Below the pieces are notes generated by a model. That model saw only the letters and a list, made by a program, of their open reading frames with translations. It was not told where the DNA came from and did no database searches. From Caryophanales bacterium (GTDB lineage: Bacteria; Bacillota; Bacilli; Exiguobacteriales; Exiguobacteriaceae), in assembly GCA_902363455.1 (NCBI GenBank), contig CABJAC010000006.1, positions 1-64,000 of the forward strand: a stretch of DNA of 64,000 bases. The letters are read 5' to 3'. Every line of letters begins with the position of its first letter. Positions within the stretch are counted from its first letter, which is position 1. This document shows positions 34,884-43,407 of this stretch, piece after piece. The position numbers and the translations under genes were made by a program.

Positions 34884-35696
34884 ATGACAGTCAATTGGAA
34901 TGAAACACGGTCGTATTTAGAAAGCAAAATGCAGGCGAAACCGGAAATCGGTTTGATTCTCGGTTCAGGACTCGGTGTCCTGGCGGATGATATCGAAAAT
35001 CCGATTGCGATTCCTTACAGCGATATCCCGAACTTCCCCGTCTCGACGGTTGAAGGTCATGCCGGGCAACTCGTATTTGGAACGCTCGAAGGGAAACAAG
35101 TCGTTGCGATGCAAGGACGTTTCCATTTCTATGAAGGATACTCGATGGAGATGGTCACATTCCCTGTCCGTGTCATGAAAGCGATTGGTGTTGAAACACT
35201 GATTGTCACGAACGCAGCCGGCGCTTGCAACGAAGCCTTTGAACCGGGAGATTTGATGTTGATCACGGATCATATCAACTTTTTCGGCACAAACCCGTTG
35301 ATCGGGAAAAACGTTGATGAGATGGGACCACGTTTCCCGGATATGTCGAAGCCGTATGATGCAGAATTGTTGCGTCTTGCCCAAGAAACAGCAGACGAAC
35401 TTGGTATTCAAGTGCGTCAAGGCGTTTACTTCGGCAATACAGGTCCAACGTACGAAACACCGGCGGAAGTAAAACTCGCCCGGTTGCTCGGTGGAGATGT
35501 CGTCGGAATGTCGACGGTTCCGGAAGTCATCGTCGCCCGCCACTCGGATATGCGCGTGCTTGGTATTTCATGTGTCTCGAACATGGCAGCCGGCATTCTC
35601 GATCAGCCGCTTCACCACGACGAAGTCATGGAAACGACGGAACGTGTCCGTGCGCACTTCCTGTCACTTGTCCGTGGTTCGATCAAAAAAATGTAA
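34884..35696 (+). CDS. punA: Purine-nucleoside phosphorylase (trimeric type)
   Basis: 270 residues. LGSGLGVLADDIENP (about 26), STVEGHAGQLVFG (phosphate and base site, about 55), MQGRFHFYEGYSM and TNAAGACNEAF are signatures of the trimeric PNP family. It splits guanosine and inosine to base and ribose 1-phosphate, the substrate of DeoB. GGGAGCG precedes the ATG. It is in an operon with deoB and pdp. Confidence 0.96.
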   Translation: MTVNWNETRSYLESKMQAKPEIGLILGSGLGVLADDIENPIAIPYSDIPNFPVSTVEGHAGQLVFGTLEGKQVVAMQGRFHFYEGYSMEMVTFPVRVMKAIGVETLIVTNAAGACNEAFEPGDLMLITDHINFFGTNPLIGKNVDEMGPRFPDMSKPYDAELLRLAQETADELGIQVRQGVYFGNTGPTYETPAEVKLARLLGGDVVGMSTVPEVIVARHSDMRVLGISCVSNMAAGILDQPLHHDEVMETTERVRAHFLSLVRGSIKKM

Positions 35697-35746
35697 GAAT
35701 TGTAGCCTGATAAAAATACGAACGACCCCTTGAGGAGGAACTTATT

Positions 35747-37048
35747 ATGCGTATGGTAGATTTGATTGCAACAAAACGAGACGGTGGCGAGTTACCAACA
35801 GCCGATATTAAAGCGATGGTTGAAGGATTCACGAACGGTGACATCCCGGATTACCAAATGTCAGCCATGTCGATGGCAATTTTCTATCAAGGCATGTCGG
35901 ACCGCGAGATCGCGGATTTAACGATGGCAATGGTCGAATCAGGTGACGTGATTGATTTATCACGCATCCACGGTAAAAAAGTCGACAAACACTCAACAGG
36001 CGGAGTCGGCGATAAGATCAGTCTGATCGTCGCACCACTGGTCGCGTCAATCGGAATTCCTGTCGCGAAGATGAGCGGACGTGGTCTTGGCCACACAGGT
36101 GGAACGATCGATAAGCTCGAAGCATTCCCTGGATTCGACGTGGAATTGACGGAAGAAGCGTTCGTTTCTCAAGTCAACGACATCAAGATGGCAATCATCG
36201 GTCAAACGGGTAACCTGACACCAGCCGATAAAAAATTGTATGCGTTACGTGACGTGACGGCGACGGTCAACTCGATTCCGTTGATCGCAAGCTCCATCAT
36301 GTCGAAAAAAATCGCAGCCGGTGCGGACAGCATCGTCCTTGACGTTAAAACGGGTTCAGGTGCCTTCATGAAGTCATTTGAAGACGCAAAAGCGCTTGCG
36401 ACGGAAATGGTATCGATCGGGAAAAGTGTTAACCGGAAGACGATTGCCGTCATCACGGACATGGATCAGCCGCTCGGAAACGAAATCGGGAATGCAAACG
36501 AAGTCAAGGAAGCGATCGAAGTGCTCCAAGGCAAAGACGTTCGCGATCTGAAAGTCATCGCGTTGACGATTGCTTCGCACATGGCAGTCCTTGGTGAGTT
36601 CTACCCGACGTTTGACGAAGCATACGCGGATCTCGAGACACGTCTCGCAAACGGAGCAGCACTCGACGTCTTCAAGAAGTTCATCGCAGCGCAAGGCGGC
36701 GACGCGTCACTCGTTGACGATATGTCAAAAGCACTCGAAACGAAGTTCGAAAAAGATTTCGTGGCGTCTAAAGCAGGATACGTCTCAGAGATCATCGCGG
36801 ATGAAGTCGGTGTCGCAGCGATGATTCTCGGTGCAGGCCGTGCGACGAAGACAGATGTCATCGATCACGCAGCAAGCGTTACATTATTCAAAAAGGTCGG
36901 CGACAAAGTCGAAGTCGGTGATGTCATCGCGACACTCCGTTCGAACAAAGAAACACTCGACCAAGCAATTGAAAAAATGGATCATGCGTACCATATCAGT
37001 GAGACGAAGCCGGAAGCACGCCCGCTCGTTCATGCTGTCATTCAGTAA
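35747..37048 (+). CDS. pdp: Pyrimidine-nucleoside phosphorylase
   Basis: 433 residues. The family signature SGRGLGHTGGTIDKLEAFPG (about 110) and KVDKHSTGGVGDKISL (about 80, phosphate-binding) are intact, and a C-terminal PYNP domain follows. It cleaves uridine and thymidine to base and (deoxy)ribose 1-phosphate. The third gene of the nucleoside operon, with GAGGAGG before the ATG and a strong terminator after it. Confidence 0.97.
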   Translation: MRMVDLIATKRDGGELPTADIKAMVEGFTNGDIPDYQMSAMSMAIFYQGMSDREIADLTMAMVESGDVIDLSRIHGKKVDKHSTGGVGDKISLIVAPLVASIGIPVAKMSGRGLGHTGGTIDKLEAFPGFDVELTEEAFVSQVNDIKMAIIGQTGNLTPADKKLYALRDVTATVNSIPLIASSIMSKKIAAGADSIVLDVKTGSGAFMKSFEDAKALATEMVSIGKSVNRKTIAVITDMDQPLGNEIGNANEVKEAIEVLQGKDVRDLKVIALTIASHMAVLGEFYPTFDEAYADLETRLANGAALDVFKKFIAAQGGDASLVDDMSKALETKFEKDFVASKAGYVSEIIADEVGVAAMILGAGRATKTDVIDHAASVTLFKKVGDKVEVGDVIATLRSNKETLDQAIEKMDHAYHISETKPEARPLVHAVIQ

Positions 37049-37055
37049 TCAATCA

Positions 37056-37096
37056 TAAAAAAAGAGTAGCGGACTTCGTCTGCTACTCTTTTTTTA
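37056..37096 (+). terminator. Terminator of the deoB-punA-pdp operon
   Basis: AAAAAAAGAGTAGC / GCTACTCTTTTTTT stem-loop with flanking A and T runs. Confidence 0.93.
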
Positions 37097-37150
37097 TGGT
37101 AAAATCGAAAGTGTAAAAAATTGGTATTCCAAAAACGAGGAGGGTTTTTA

Positions 37151-37810
37151 TTGAAGCTTATGAAGCGTTTGGTCATCGTGATCTTCAGTCTAATCGGAGT
37201 CATCGGATGTGGAGTTGTAATACTGGTTTTTGCCTTTTGGCAAGATGCGAAGCCAGACGCAGCACAAGAAGAGAAAATAAAAAGCGAAGCCAAGATTTAC
37301 TTAGAGAAGCAGAAGTACCTTCCAGACGCGCGGGTGACCGGTAGTGTTTACGATAGTATGGGGAATTTTTCGTTTGAATACGCAGCTCGAGCTGTTGATG
37401 AAAAAACGAATACGGAATTTTTAATCTATCAGACTGAAGAATCGGGGACATTCGTTGATTCGTATCATGCGTCACTTTGGGAAGATCGCTTAGAACGAAG
37501 CATCACGTCGCCTACTCTCGAAAGGTTGGATGAGGAGTTGATTGTGCGGGTTCTTTATGATAACGATGAGATCCAACAGCTTGGTACCGATCGTTTTGAC
37601 TCAAACGCCTATTTGCGTGCTGACGTGGCACCGACGATTTTAATTGACGTGCCACGCAAGCGACACGAACGGGATAAAGCGCTGATCACGGCGTGGGCAA
37701 AGTCGCTACGCGAGCAAAAGATCCTTCGACATATGACGGTCAAGATAGACTATGTTTCGAAAAAGGGTGAATTGCTTGAGAACGGAAATTCACTATTCGT
37801 GACATTTTAA
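37151..37810 (+). CDS. Uncharacterised membrane-anchored protein
   Basis: About 219 residues from a TTG at 37151, 6 bp after GAGGAGGG; an ATG at 37160 is the alternative. One N-terminal membrane segment (about 7-28, with the sequence GVIGCGVVILVFAFW) is followed by a charged extracytoplasmic domain of about 190 residues. The IGC could be read as a weak lipobox, but the hydrophobic run continues past it, so a membrane anchor is more likely. No known domain was recognised. It stands alone between the pdp terminator and the carboxypeptidase gene. Confidence 0.75.
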   Translation: MKLMKRLVIVIFSLIGVIGCGVVILVFAFWQDAKPDAAQEEKIKSEAKIYLEKQKYLPDARVTGSVYDSMGNFSFEYAARAVDEKTNTEFLIYQTEESGTFVDSYHASLWEDRLERSITSPTLERLDEELIVRVLYDNDEIQQLGTDRFDSNAYLRADVAPTILIDVPRKRHERDKALITAWAKSLREQKILRHMTVKIDYVSKKGELLENGNSLFVTF

Positions 37811-37893
37811 AAATGGATTGAAAAACGAGAGTGTTCGCTTACCATTTGATTTGTTATACTGGAAATACTTGTAATGGAAAAGGGGGAACTTTC

Positions 37894-38898
37894 ATGAAAC
37901 CACTACGCTTACAAAAAGGCGATACGATTGCGATTCTCTCGCCGGCATCAGCGGTCGCAGCGTATGTACCGCGTCGTCTGCAACGAGGGATCGAGACACT
38001 TGAACGGATGGGTTTTCAGGTCCTCGTGATGCCGAACACGACAGCGATTCACAGTCATACGGCAGGCACAATCGGGGAACGGATTCAAGATTTACATATG
38101 GCATTTCAAAATCCAGACGTCAAAGCAATCATTTCAACGATTGGCGGCTTTAACTCACATCAGTTGCTCGATGAACTCGACTACGATTTAATCCGCAACA
38201 ATCCAAAAATCTTCATGGGCTACAGTGATATTACGGCTCTTCTGTCCGGCATTCATACGAAAACCGGTTTGACGACGTTCGTCGGACCTGCTATTTTACC
38301 GCAATTTGGTCAACTGCATGGTCTCGATGAGTATACAAAAAAATGGTTCGAAAAAACGCTCATGCAGACGGAGCCGATCGGTCAAATTGAAGCATCGGAT
38401 GAATGGACGGATGAAGGTTTGCGCTGGGACATCAATGATGACCGGAGACGGACGCACGTCGTCAATGAGGGATACGTCGTCGCCCGCGCAGGAGAAGGGA
38501 CAGGACCGATCATCGCCGGCAATCTCGGGACACTGCTGTTGCTTGCCGGGACACCGTATATGCCGTCGCTCGACGGTGCTGTTTTAATGCTTGAAGATGA
38601 CGAAAGTGAGACACCGGCGACAATCGACCGGTACTTTACACAACTCCGTCATCTCGGGGCATATGAAAAGATTTCGGCGATTGTCGTCGGACGTTTTCAC
38701 GGAAAAGTCGAGTTTGATCCTGACTTCACGCTGAAGGACATTCTCCTGCGGGCGACCCGTGGATATGACTTCCCGATTGTACTTGAGGCGGACTTCGGAC
38801 ATACCGATCCGGTCTTCCCGTTACCAAACGGTATTCAGGCATCGGTGACCGCGGGGGAAACGGTTGTACTCGAAATTCTTGAATCCGCTGTCGAATGA
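37894..38898 (+). CDS. LD-carboxypeptidase (peptidase family S66)
   Basis: 334 residues from the ATG at 37894 (AAAGGGGGAA site). The nucleophile Ser is in FMGYSDITALL (about 112) and the oxyanion/His parts of the Ser-Glu-His triad in MLEDDESETPATIDRYF and EADFGHTDP. S66 enzymes trim the terminal D-Ala from muropeptide tetrapeptides (LdcA, YkfA) or cleave microcin C (MccF). Wall peptide recycling is the simplest role. It has no signal peptide, so it acts in the cytoplasm. Confidence 0.9.
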   Translation: MKPLRLQKGDTIAILSPASAVAAYVPRRLQRGIETLERMGFQVLVMPNTTAIHSHTAGTIGERIQDLHMAFQNPDVKAIISTIGGFNSHQLLDELDYDLIRNNPKIFMGYSDITALLSGIHTKTGLTTFVGPAILPQFGQLHGLDEYTKKWFEKTLMQTEPIGQIEASDEWTDEGLRWDINDDRRRTHVVNEGYVVARAGEGTGPIIAGNLGTLLLLAGTPYMPSLDGAVLMLEDDESETPATIDRYFTQLRHLGAYEKISAIVVGRFHGKVEFDPDFTLKDILLRATRGYDFPIVLEADFGHTDPVFPLPNGIQASVTAGETVVLEILESAVE

Positions 38899-39001
38899 GT
38901 AAAAAACCTGCGTTTTGCGTGAAGATTTGATACACTAGGTAACGGAGCCGCGAATGTCGTGGCGAACACCATAGCTGAAAAGCGCGAAAGGTTGGTATAC
39001 G

Positions 39002-39439
39002 ATGCAAAAAACTGGATATATCTTATTAGAAGACGGAAATAAAATTGAGTTTGAATTGTTTAACGACGATGCACCAATCACAACAGAAAACTTCGAGAAC
39101 CTTGCGAACTCGAACTTCTACGACGGATTGAACTTCCACCGTGTCATCCCTGGTTTCGTCTCACAAGGCGGTTGCCCGATCGGAAACGGTACAGGCGGAT
39201 CAGGTAAGACGATTCCGTGTGAAACGTCAACATCATACCCGCACAAGCATAAAGCCGGTTCACTTTCAATGGCACATGCTGGTCGCAACACGGGATCAAG
39301 CCAATTCTTCGTCGTTCATGAGCCGCAACCACATTTAGACGGCGTTCACACAGTCTTTGGACAAGTGACGTCAGGTCTTGAGCACGCTACAAAAATGAAA
39401 CAAGGCGCTGGCATTAAAGAAATTCGTGTCGAAGCGTAA
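39002..39439 (+). CDS. ppiB: Peptidyl-prolyl cis-trans isomerase (cyclophilin)
   Basis: 145 residues, a minimal bacterial cyclophilin. NFHRVIPGFVSQGGCP (about 42), SSQFFVVHEPQPHLDG (about 98) and FGQVTSG carry the active-site Arg, Phe and His residues. Cytosolic protein-folding catalyst. In Bacillus subtilis ppiB stands beside the riboflavin operon and scpAB; here only ribT of that operon remains nearby. The ribosome site (AAAGG) is weak, and a perfect 14-bp terminator follows. Confidence 0.95.
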   Translation: MQKTGYILLEDGNKIEFELFNDDAPITTENFENLANSNFYDGLNFHRVIPGFVSQGGCPIGNGTGGSGKTIPCETSTSYPHKHKAGSLSMAHAGRNTGSSQFFVVHEPQPHLDGVHTVFGQVTSGLEHATKMKQGAGIKEIRVEA

Positions 39440-39446
39440 GTGATTT

Positions 39447-39483
39447 CTTCCCTTCTTTGATCAAAGAAGGGAAGTTTTTTTTT
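39447..39483. terminator. ppiB terminator
   Basis: A perfect 28-bp palindrome (CTTCCCTTCTTTGA and its complement, no loop bases) followed by nine T. Confidence 0.93.
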
Positions 39484-39533
39484 CGTTGAATACGGGAAAT
39501 GAGAACAAGAACTGAAAAATGAAGGAGCGATTC

Positions 39534-40064
39534 ATGATGCGTTTAGCAGGGAAAAAAATTATCCAACTTGTCAGCAATGATTTTGAAGATCTAGAACTGT
39601 GGTACCCGGTCCACCGCTTGCGTGAAGAAGGGGCGATTGTTGAGATCGTCGGAGAAAAGGCCGGTGAAAAATACATCGGAAAGTACGGTGTGCCGATCGT
39701 CTCGGATAAAGCGTTTGACGACATCACACCGTCTGAGTATGATGCGATTCTTGTACCGGGAGGCTGGTCACCGGATCTATTACGCCGGTTTGATTCCGTC
39801 CTCGCCATGGTCCGCCATTTTGATGAAACGAAGCAACCGATCGGTCAGATCTGTCACGCAGGATGGGTCTTGATTTCTGCAGGTGTCTTGAATGGTGTCC
39901 ATGTCACGAGTACACCGGGAATCAAGGATGATATGACAAACGCCGGAGCAACGTGGCACGATGAAGCGGTCGTCGTTGACGGCCATATCATTTCGAGCCG
40001 TCGTCCACCCGATTTACCGGATTACATGCGCGAATTCATCAAGGTACTTGAAGGGAAAAATTAA
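39534..40064 (+). CDS. DJ-1/PfpI-family protein (PfpI/YhbO type)
   Basis: 176 residues from the ATG at 39534 (AAGGAG, 6 bp). The nucleophile elbow QICHAGWVLISAGVL (Cys about 107) and LVSNDFEDLELWYP identify the PfpI/YhbO group, related to general stress protein 18. Members are described as proteases, deglycases or stress chaperones; the reaction is debated. It is distinct from the Hsp31-like DJ-1 protein at 29687-30343. It has its own terminator and sits where the rib genes would be in Bacillus subtilis. Confidence 0.88.
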   Translation: MMRLAGKKIIQLVSNDFEDLELWYPVHRLREEGAIVEIVGEKAGEKYIGKYGVPIVSDKAFDDITPSEYDAILVPGGWSPDLLRRFDSVLAMVRHFDETKQPIGQICHAGWVLISAGVLNGVHVTSTPGIKDDMTNAGATWHDEAVVVDGHIISSRRPPDLPDYMREFIKVLEGKN

Positions 40065-40088
40065 GCACAACTTGACCGTTCGAATATC

Positions 40089-40121
40089 CCTCCCTGTCAC
40101 GTGACAGGGAGGCATCGTTTT
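40089..40121 (+). terminator. Terminator of the PfpI gene
   Basis: CCTCCCTGTCAC / GTGACAGGGAGG perfect palindrome followed by CATCGTTTT; a short, imperfect T-run. Confidence 0.75.
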
Positions 40122-40264
40122 GGATCGGGGATACCGGTTCAGCTTGCATTTTTTAGTTGATTTGACGAAAAATGAAGCATTTCGAGTCGAGAAGGTGTAG
40201 AATAAACAAGTCTCAGTCGATCATATTCCTGAGAGTTGTTGAAACTAGGAAGGTGTAGAATCAG

Positions 40265-40612
40265 ATGCTCGTAAAATATAAAAAGTTGAATGAACGGACC
40301 GCGATGGGGTTAATCGCTTATTCGTGCGAAGTGAAGGATCCAAAGTATTTGCTTGAAACGGTTCAAACCTATGAACAAGATGAGAATCAACAGTTGTATC
40401 TCTATAAACAGGAAGAAGACTTTATCGGTGTCATCGGGTTTCAATTGGTGGATGGCCACGCTGAATTGAAACATATCGCCTTGTCCCCATCTTTTCGCGG
40501 GGAACGCATGTCATATCTGTTGCTCGATGAAGCGGAAAAGATGTTGCGGATGGAGATTTCAGGTGCAACGGACGAAACGCGTCTGCTTGTTGAGAAATGG
40601 AAAAACCAATAA
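40265..40612 (+). CDS. ribT: RibT-like GNAT-fold protein
   Basis: 115 residues. The N-terminus MLVKYKKLNERTAMGLIAYS and the block LKHIALSPSFRGERMSYLLLDEAEK (acetyl-CoA loop, about 72-96) match RibT, the small acetyltransferase-like protein encoded at the end of the Bacillus riboflavin operon. Its function is unknown. Here ribD, ribE, ribBA and ribH are absent from the position before it. A 13-mer, GAAGGTGTAGAAT, occurs twice upstream (40190-40202 and 40251-40263); the second copy supplies the ribosome site. Confidence 0.8.
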   Translation: MLVKYKKLNERTAMGLIAYSCEVKDPKYLLETVQTYEQDENQQLYLYKQEEDFIGVIGFQLVDGHAELKHIALSPSFRGERMSYLLLDEAEKMLRMEISGATDETRLLVEKWKNQ

Positions 40613-40644
40613 AAACCGGTCCATGTAATTACGGACCGGTTTTT
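40611..40644. terminator. Bidirectional terminator between ribT and ypuF
   Basis: AAAAACCGGTCC / GGACCGGTTTTT with a 10-base loop. It overlaps the ends of both converging genes. Confidence 0.9.
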
Positions 40645-41108
40645 CATTTTTTTTGCCGCGCTGTAAGTGCTATCTGTCGGGCCGTGATGACATCCTGTCG
40701 ATCTCGCAGCACATGTTTATGTCGTAAAAACGACAAGTCCTGCAACCGTTCAATCGGCAGATTGTTGATTCGTTGTTCCAAGTCGGGTGTGAGCGGCAAC
40801 GGAATATGCTCGTAGTCGGTCTGCATGAATACCGGTTGTAAGGCAAGCAGACGATGAACATCGATGCCTTGAGTGGAAAGTGAACCGGCATGGTACTCAA
40901 GTTTTTGGAACGCTTTTGGATAGGTCCGCATGGCACCTGCTGAATTGCCTCGTCGGTGATGATAGCGGGCGACGGCGAGCTGAATCAATGCGACGAGCGA
41001 TTCATCTTGCCGTTGTCCAGCCTGCCATAGTTCTTCAAGTACTTCATGGCATTCAAAATAGTCATGCTGTACATTAAATTCATATGCAAATTGTTCGATC
41101 GGATGCAT
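40644..41108 (-). CDS. ypuF: DUF309 protein (YpuF)
   Basis: 154 residues from the ATG at 41108, with AAAGGAG 8 bp upstream; the longer frame runs into the scpA promoter. The DUF309 motif is FECHEVLEELW (about 17-27) with HRRGN later. Function unknown; the motif is conserved throughout Bacillales. In Bacillus subtilis ypuF precedes scpA on the same strand, but here it is inverted and divergent from scpA, so it is not in the scp operon. Confidence 0.88.
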   Translation of the reverse strand: MHPIEQFAYEFNVQHDYFECHEVLEELWQAGQRQDESLVALIQLAVARYHHRRGNSAGAMRTYPKAFQKLEYHAGSLSTQGIDVHRLLALQPVFMQTDYEHIPLPLTPDLEQRINNLPIERLQDLSFLRHKHVLRDRQDVITARQIALTARQKK

Positions 41109-41162
41109 GGGGTGATCTCCTTTCCTTTTAATATAGCATAGTCGAAGTCCTGTGATGTGTGG

Positions 41163-41168
41163 TATACT
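41163..41168 (+). promoter_or_regulatory. Extended -10 of the scpA promoter
   Basis: TGTGGTATACT carries TG one base before TATACT, 35 bp before the scpA start. No strong -35 is seen. Confidence 0.5.
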
Positions 41169-41202
41169 AAGGCGCAAAAAACGTTGATGGGCAGGGAGAA
41201 TC

Positions 41203-41958
41203 ATGGAATCATACAGTGTAAAGATGGATGCGTTTGAAGGCCCGTTGGATTTGTTGTTGCATTTGATTGGAAAACTTGAGATTGACCTGTATGATATTTC
41301 CGTATCAATCGTGACGGATCAATATGTGTCCTATATCCGGGCGATGCAACATCTGGAACTTGATGTTGCCAGTGAATATCTTGTCATGGCCGCGACACTC
41401 TTGCAATTAAAAAGTAAACAACTGTTACCTGTCGAACAGACGGATTTCGAAGAAGTTCCTGATTTTGAAGAGGATCCGACACGTGAAGGGTTGATTCAGC
41501 AACTGATTGAATATAAAGCATACAAGGAAGCCGCACTTGTTTTAAAGGAAAAAGAAGAAGCACGGCTTGAACTTTTTTCAAAGCAACCGGAAGATTTGTT
41601 GGCTTATCTGGATACGGAGACACAGGATTATAATGGAAACCTGTCTTTCAGCGACTTGTTGCGCGCGTATGAAAAGATGCGGCAACGCGCTGCCTGGAAA
41701 GTGCGCCGTTCGAAAACGGTCAAACGGGAAGAGCGGACGCTTGAACAACAGATGATTCAAGTTTCTGAATATGTGCTCGGCAATAAAGGGACGACATTTT
41801 TTGGATTCTTCACGGAACAACCGACCGTCGAAGAATTGGTCGTCAGTTTTCTGGCAGTACTCGAACTTGTCAAGCAACGGGTCATCGTTTGTGAACAGAT
41901 GAGTGACGATATTCTGTTGCGTGCCTTAGTAAAGGAGGAGAATCAGATTGGCGTTTGA
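41203..41958 (+). CDS. scpA: Segregation and condensation protein ScpA (kleisin)
   Basis: 251 residues. The N-terminus [21 protein letters not shown] is the kleisin region that binds the SMC neck, and the C-terminal winged helix ([20 protein letters not shown]) binds the SMC head. With SMC and ScpB it compacts and segregates the chromosome. AGGGAG precedes the ATG. It overlaps scpB by 11 bp. Confidence 0.96.
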   Translation: MESYSVKMDAFEGPLDLLLHLIGKLEIDLYDISVSIVTDQYVSYIRAMQHLELDVASEYLVMAATLLQLKSKQLLPVEQTDFEEVPDFEEDPTREGLIQQLIEYKAYKEAALVLKEKEEARLELFSKQPEDLLAYLDTETQDYNGNLSFSDLLRAYEKMRQRAAWKVRRSKTVKREERTLEQQMIQVSEYVLGNKGTTFFGFFTEQPTVEELVVSFLAVLELVKQRVIVCEQMSDDILLRALVKEENQIGV

Positions 41959-42520
41959 TCGAATCATTGAAAGTTTATTGTTCGTCGTCGGAGATGATGG
42001 GATTGATCCGCGTGGTCTGAGTCAAGTTCTTGAAATCAGTGAGGCGGCGGCACGGGAACAACTGCATGCGCTTCAACAGACATTCGAAGCGGATGAACGG
42101 GTATTGCAAATCGTCGAGTCCGGTGGTGTGTTTAAGATGGTCACCCGAAAAGAAATGTCACCGTATGTACAGGCTTACGCCGGTTCCTTGGCAGAAGACA
42201 GTCTATCGCGTGCCGCAATGGAGACGCTTGTCATCATTGCCTACAAACAGCCGGTTACCCGTGCGGACATCGAAGTCATTCGCGGTGTCAAGACGGAGCG
42301 TGTCATCCACACGTTGAGTGCCAAAGGATTAATTGATGAAGCCGGGCGCGCCAAAGGCGTCGGGCGTGCAAAATTGTATAAAACGACGGATCATTTTTTG
42401 GATCACTTCGGACTGAACAGTATCGAAGAATTGCCGCCGCTTGAGTTTGAAGAAACATTGGAAGCGGATGGGGATTTGTTTTTCCGGAATGAACCGTCAC
42501 TAGAGGAGAGAATAAATTAA
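41948..42520 (+). CDS. scpB: Segregation and condensation protein ScpB
   Basis: 190 residues from a TTG at 41948, which has an excellent AAAGGAGG site inside the scpA end. Two winged-helix domains are visible (about 5-75 and 85-165; [29 protein letters not shown] is the second). It dimerises and binds ScpA. Its stop overlaps the rluB start by one base. In Bacillus subtilis dacB and the spore genes spmAB lie between scpB and rluB; here there is nothing. Confidence 0.96.
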   Translation: MAFDRIIESLLFVVGDDGIDPRGLSQVLEISEAAAREQLHALQQTFEADERVLQIVESGGVFKMVTRKEMSPYVQAYAGSLAEDSLSRAAMETLVIIAYKQPVTRADIEVIRGVKTERVIHTLSAKGLIDEAGRAKGVGRAKLYKTTDHFLDHFGLNSIEELPPLEFEETLEADGDLFFRNEPSLEERIN

Positions 42521-43281
42521 TGGAACGTCTACAAAAAATTATTGCCCAAGCCGGTGTCGCATCACGACGCAAGGCGGAAGAACTGATTACAGAAGGACGC
42601 GTTAAAGTCAACGGGAAAGTCATCACGGAACTCGGGACAAAAGTTGGCGGACGTGCAGAAGTCGAAGTGGACGGTGTCAAACTCGAACGCGAAGAACACG
42701 TCTACTACATGCTTTACAAGCCAACAGGTGTCGTTTCGACAGTGGAAGATGACAAAGGCCGCAAAACGGTTGTTGATCTCGTTCCACCGGGTCACCGTGT
42801 GTTCCCGGTCGGTCGTCTCGACTACAATACAAGCGGATTGCTTCTCTTGACGAACGATGGTGAGTTTTCGAATCTTTTACTTCATCCGAAATACAAAGTA
42901 CCGAAACGCTATATTGTCAAAATCAAAGGTGTGCCGGATTATTATCATGTGAAAGGTCTCGAAAAAGGTGTCGTCTTACCGGATGGCTTCAAAACCGGTA
43001 AAGCACGTGTCGAGATGCGGGATGTCGATAAGAAGAAAAACACGGCAATCTTGGAAATGGTCATTTATGAAGGCCACAACCGCCAAGTCCGACAAATGGT
43101 CGAAACACTTGGGGCAGAAGTGATTAAGCTGAAGCGGGAACAATTCGGTTTCTTGACACTGGCTGGACTGACATCAGGTGACTGGCGTGAACTTTCGAAA
43201 AAAGAAGTTAATCAATTGCGTGAGCTGGCGGATCCTGTTGCTCCCCCTACGAAAAGACGTAAGAACACAAAAAAACGTTAA
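42520..43281 (+). CDS. rluB: 23S rRNA pseudouridine synthase (RluB type)
   Basis: 253 residues. An S4 RNA-binding domain (about 1-60, RLQKIIAQAGVASRRKAEELI) is followed by an RsuA/RluB catalytic domain with the active Asp in GRLDYNTSGLLLLTNDG (about 104). A lysine/arginine-rich tail (PPTKRRKNTKKR) is present. It modifies a uridine near the peptidyl-transferase centre of 23S rRNA. GAGGAGAG precedes the ATG, within the scpB coding end. A weak terminator follows. Confidence 0.94.
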   Translation: MERLQKIIAQAGVASRRKAEELITEGRVKVNGKVITELGTKVGGRAEVEVDGVKLEREEHVYYMLYKPTGVVSTVEDDKGRKTVVDLVPPGHRVFPVGRLDYNTSGLLLLTNDGEFSNLLLHPKYKVPKRYIVKIKGVPDYYHVKGLEKGVVLPDGFKTGKARVEMRDVDKKKNTAILEMVIYEGHNRQVRQMVETLGAEVIKLKREQFGFLTLAGLTSGDWRELSKKEVNQLRELADPVAPPTKRRKNTKKR

Positions 43282-43297
43282 TTTGTAAAGCGAGAAG

Positions 43298-43324
43298 CTC
43301 AGCCTGCGGGTTGAGTTTTCTTTG
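43298..43324 (+). terminator. rluB terminator
   Basis: CTCAGCC / GGTTGAG (one G-T pair) with a 4-base loop, then TTTTCTTTG. Confidence 0.65.
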
Positions 43325-43407
43325 TTTGTGACAAAACGATTAACGTATTTCACATTCTGTCAACAATTAAGCGATTTCAAGTACAATATGGGTGGAGGCG
43401 GTGCAAC

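Noticed and set aside
43321..43360. Rex-like half-sites TTGTGA and TCACA upstream of resA
   Set aside because: The half-sites are about 18 bp apart instead of the 6 bp of a Rex box, so this is probably chance.
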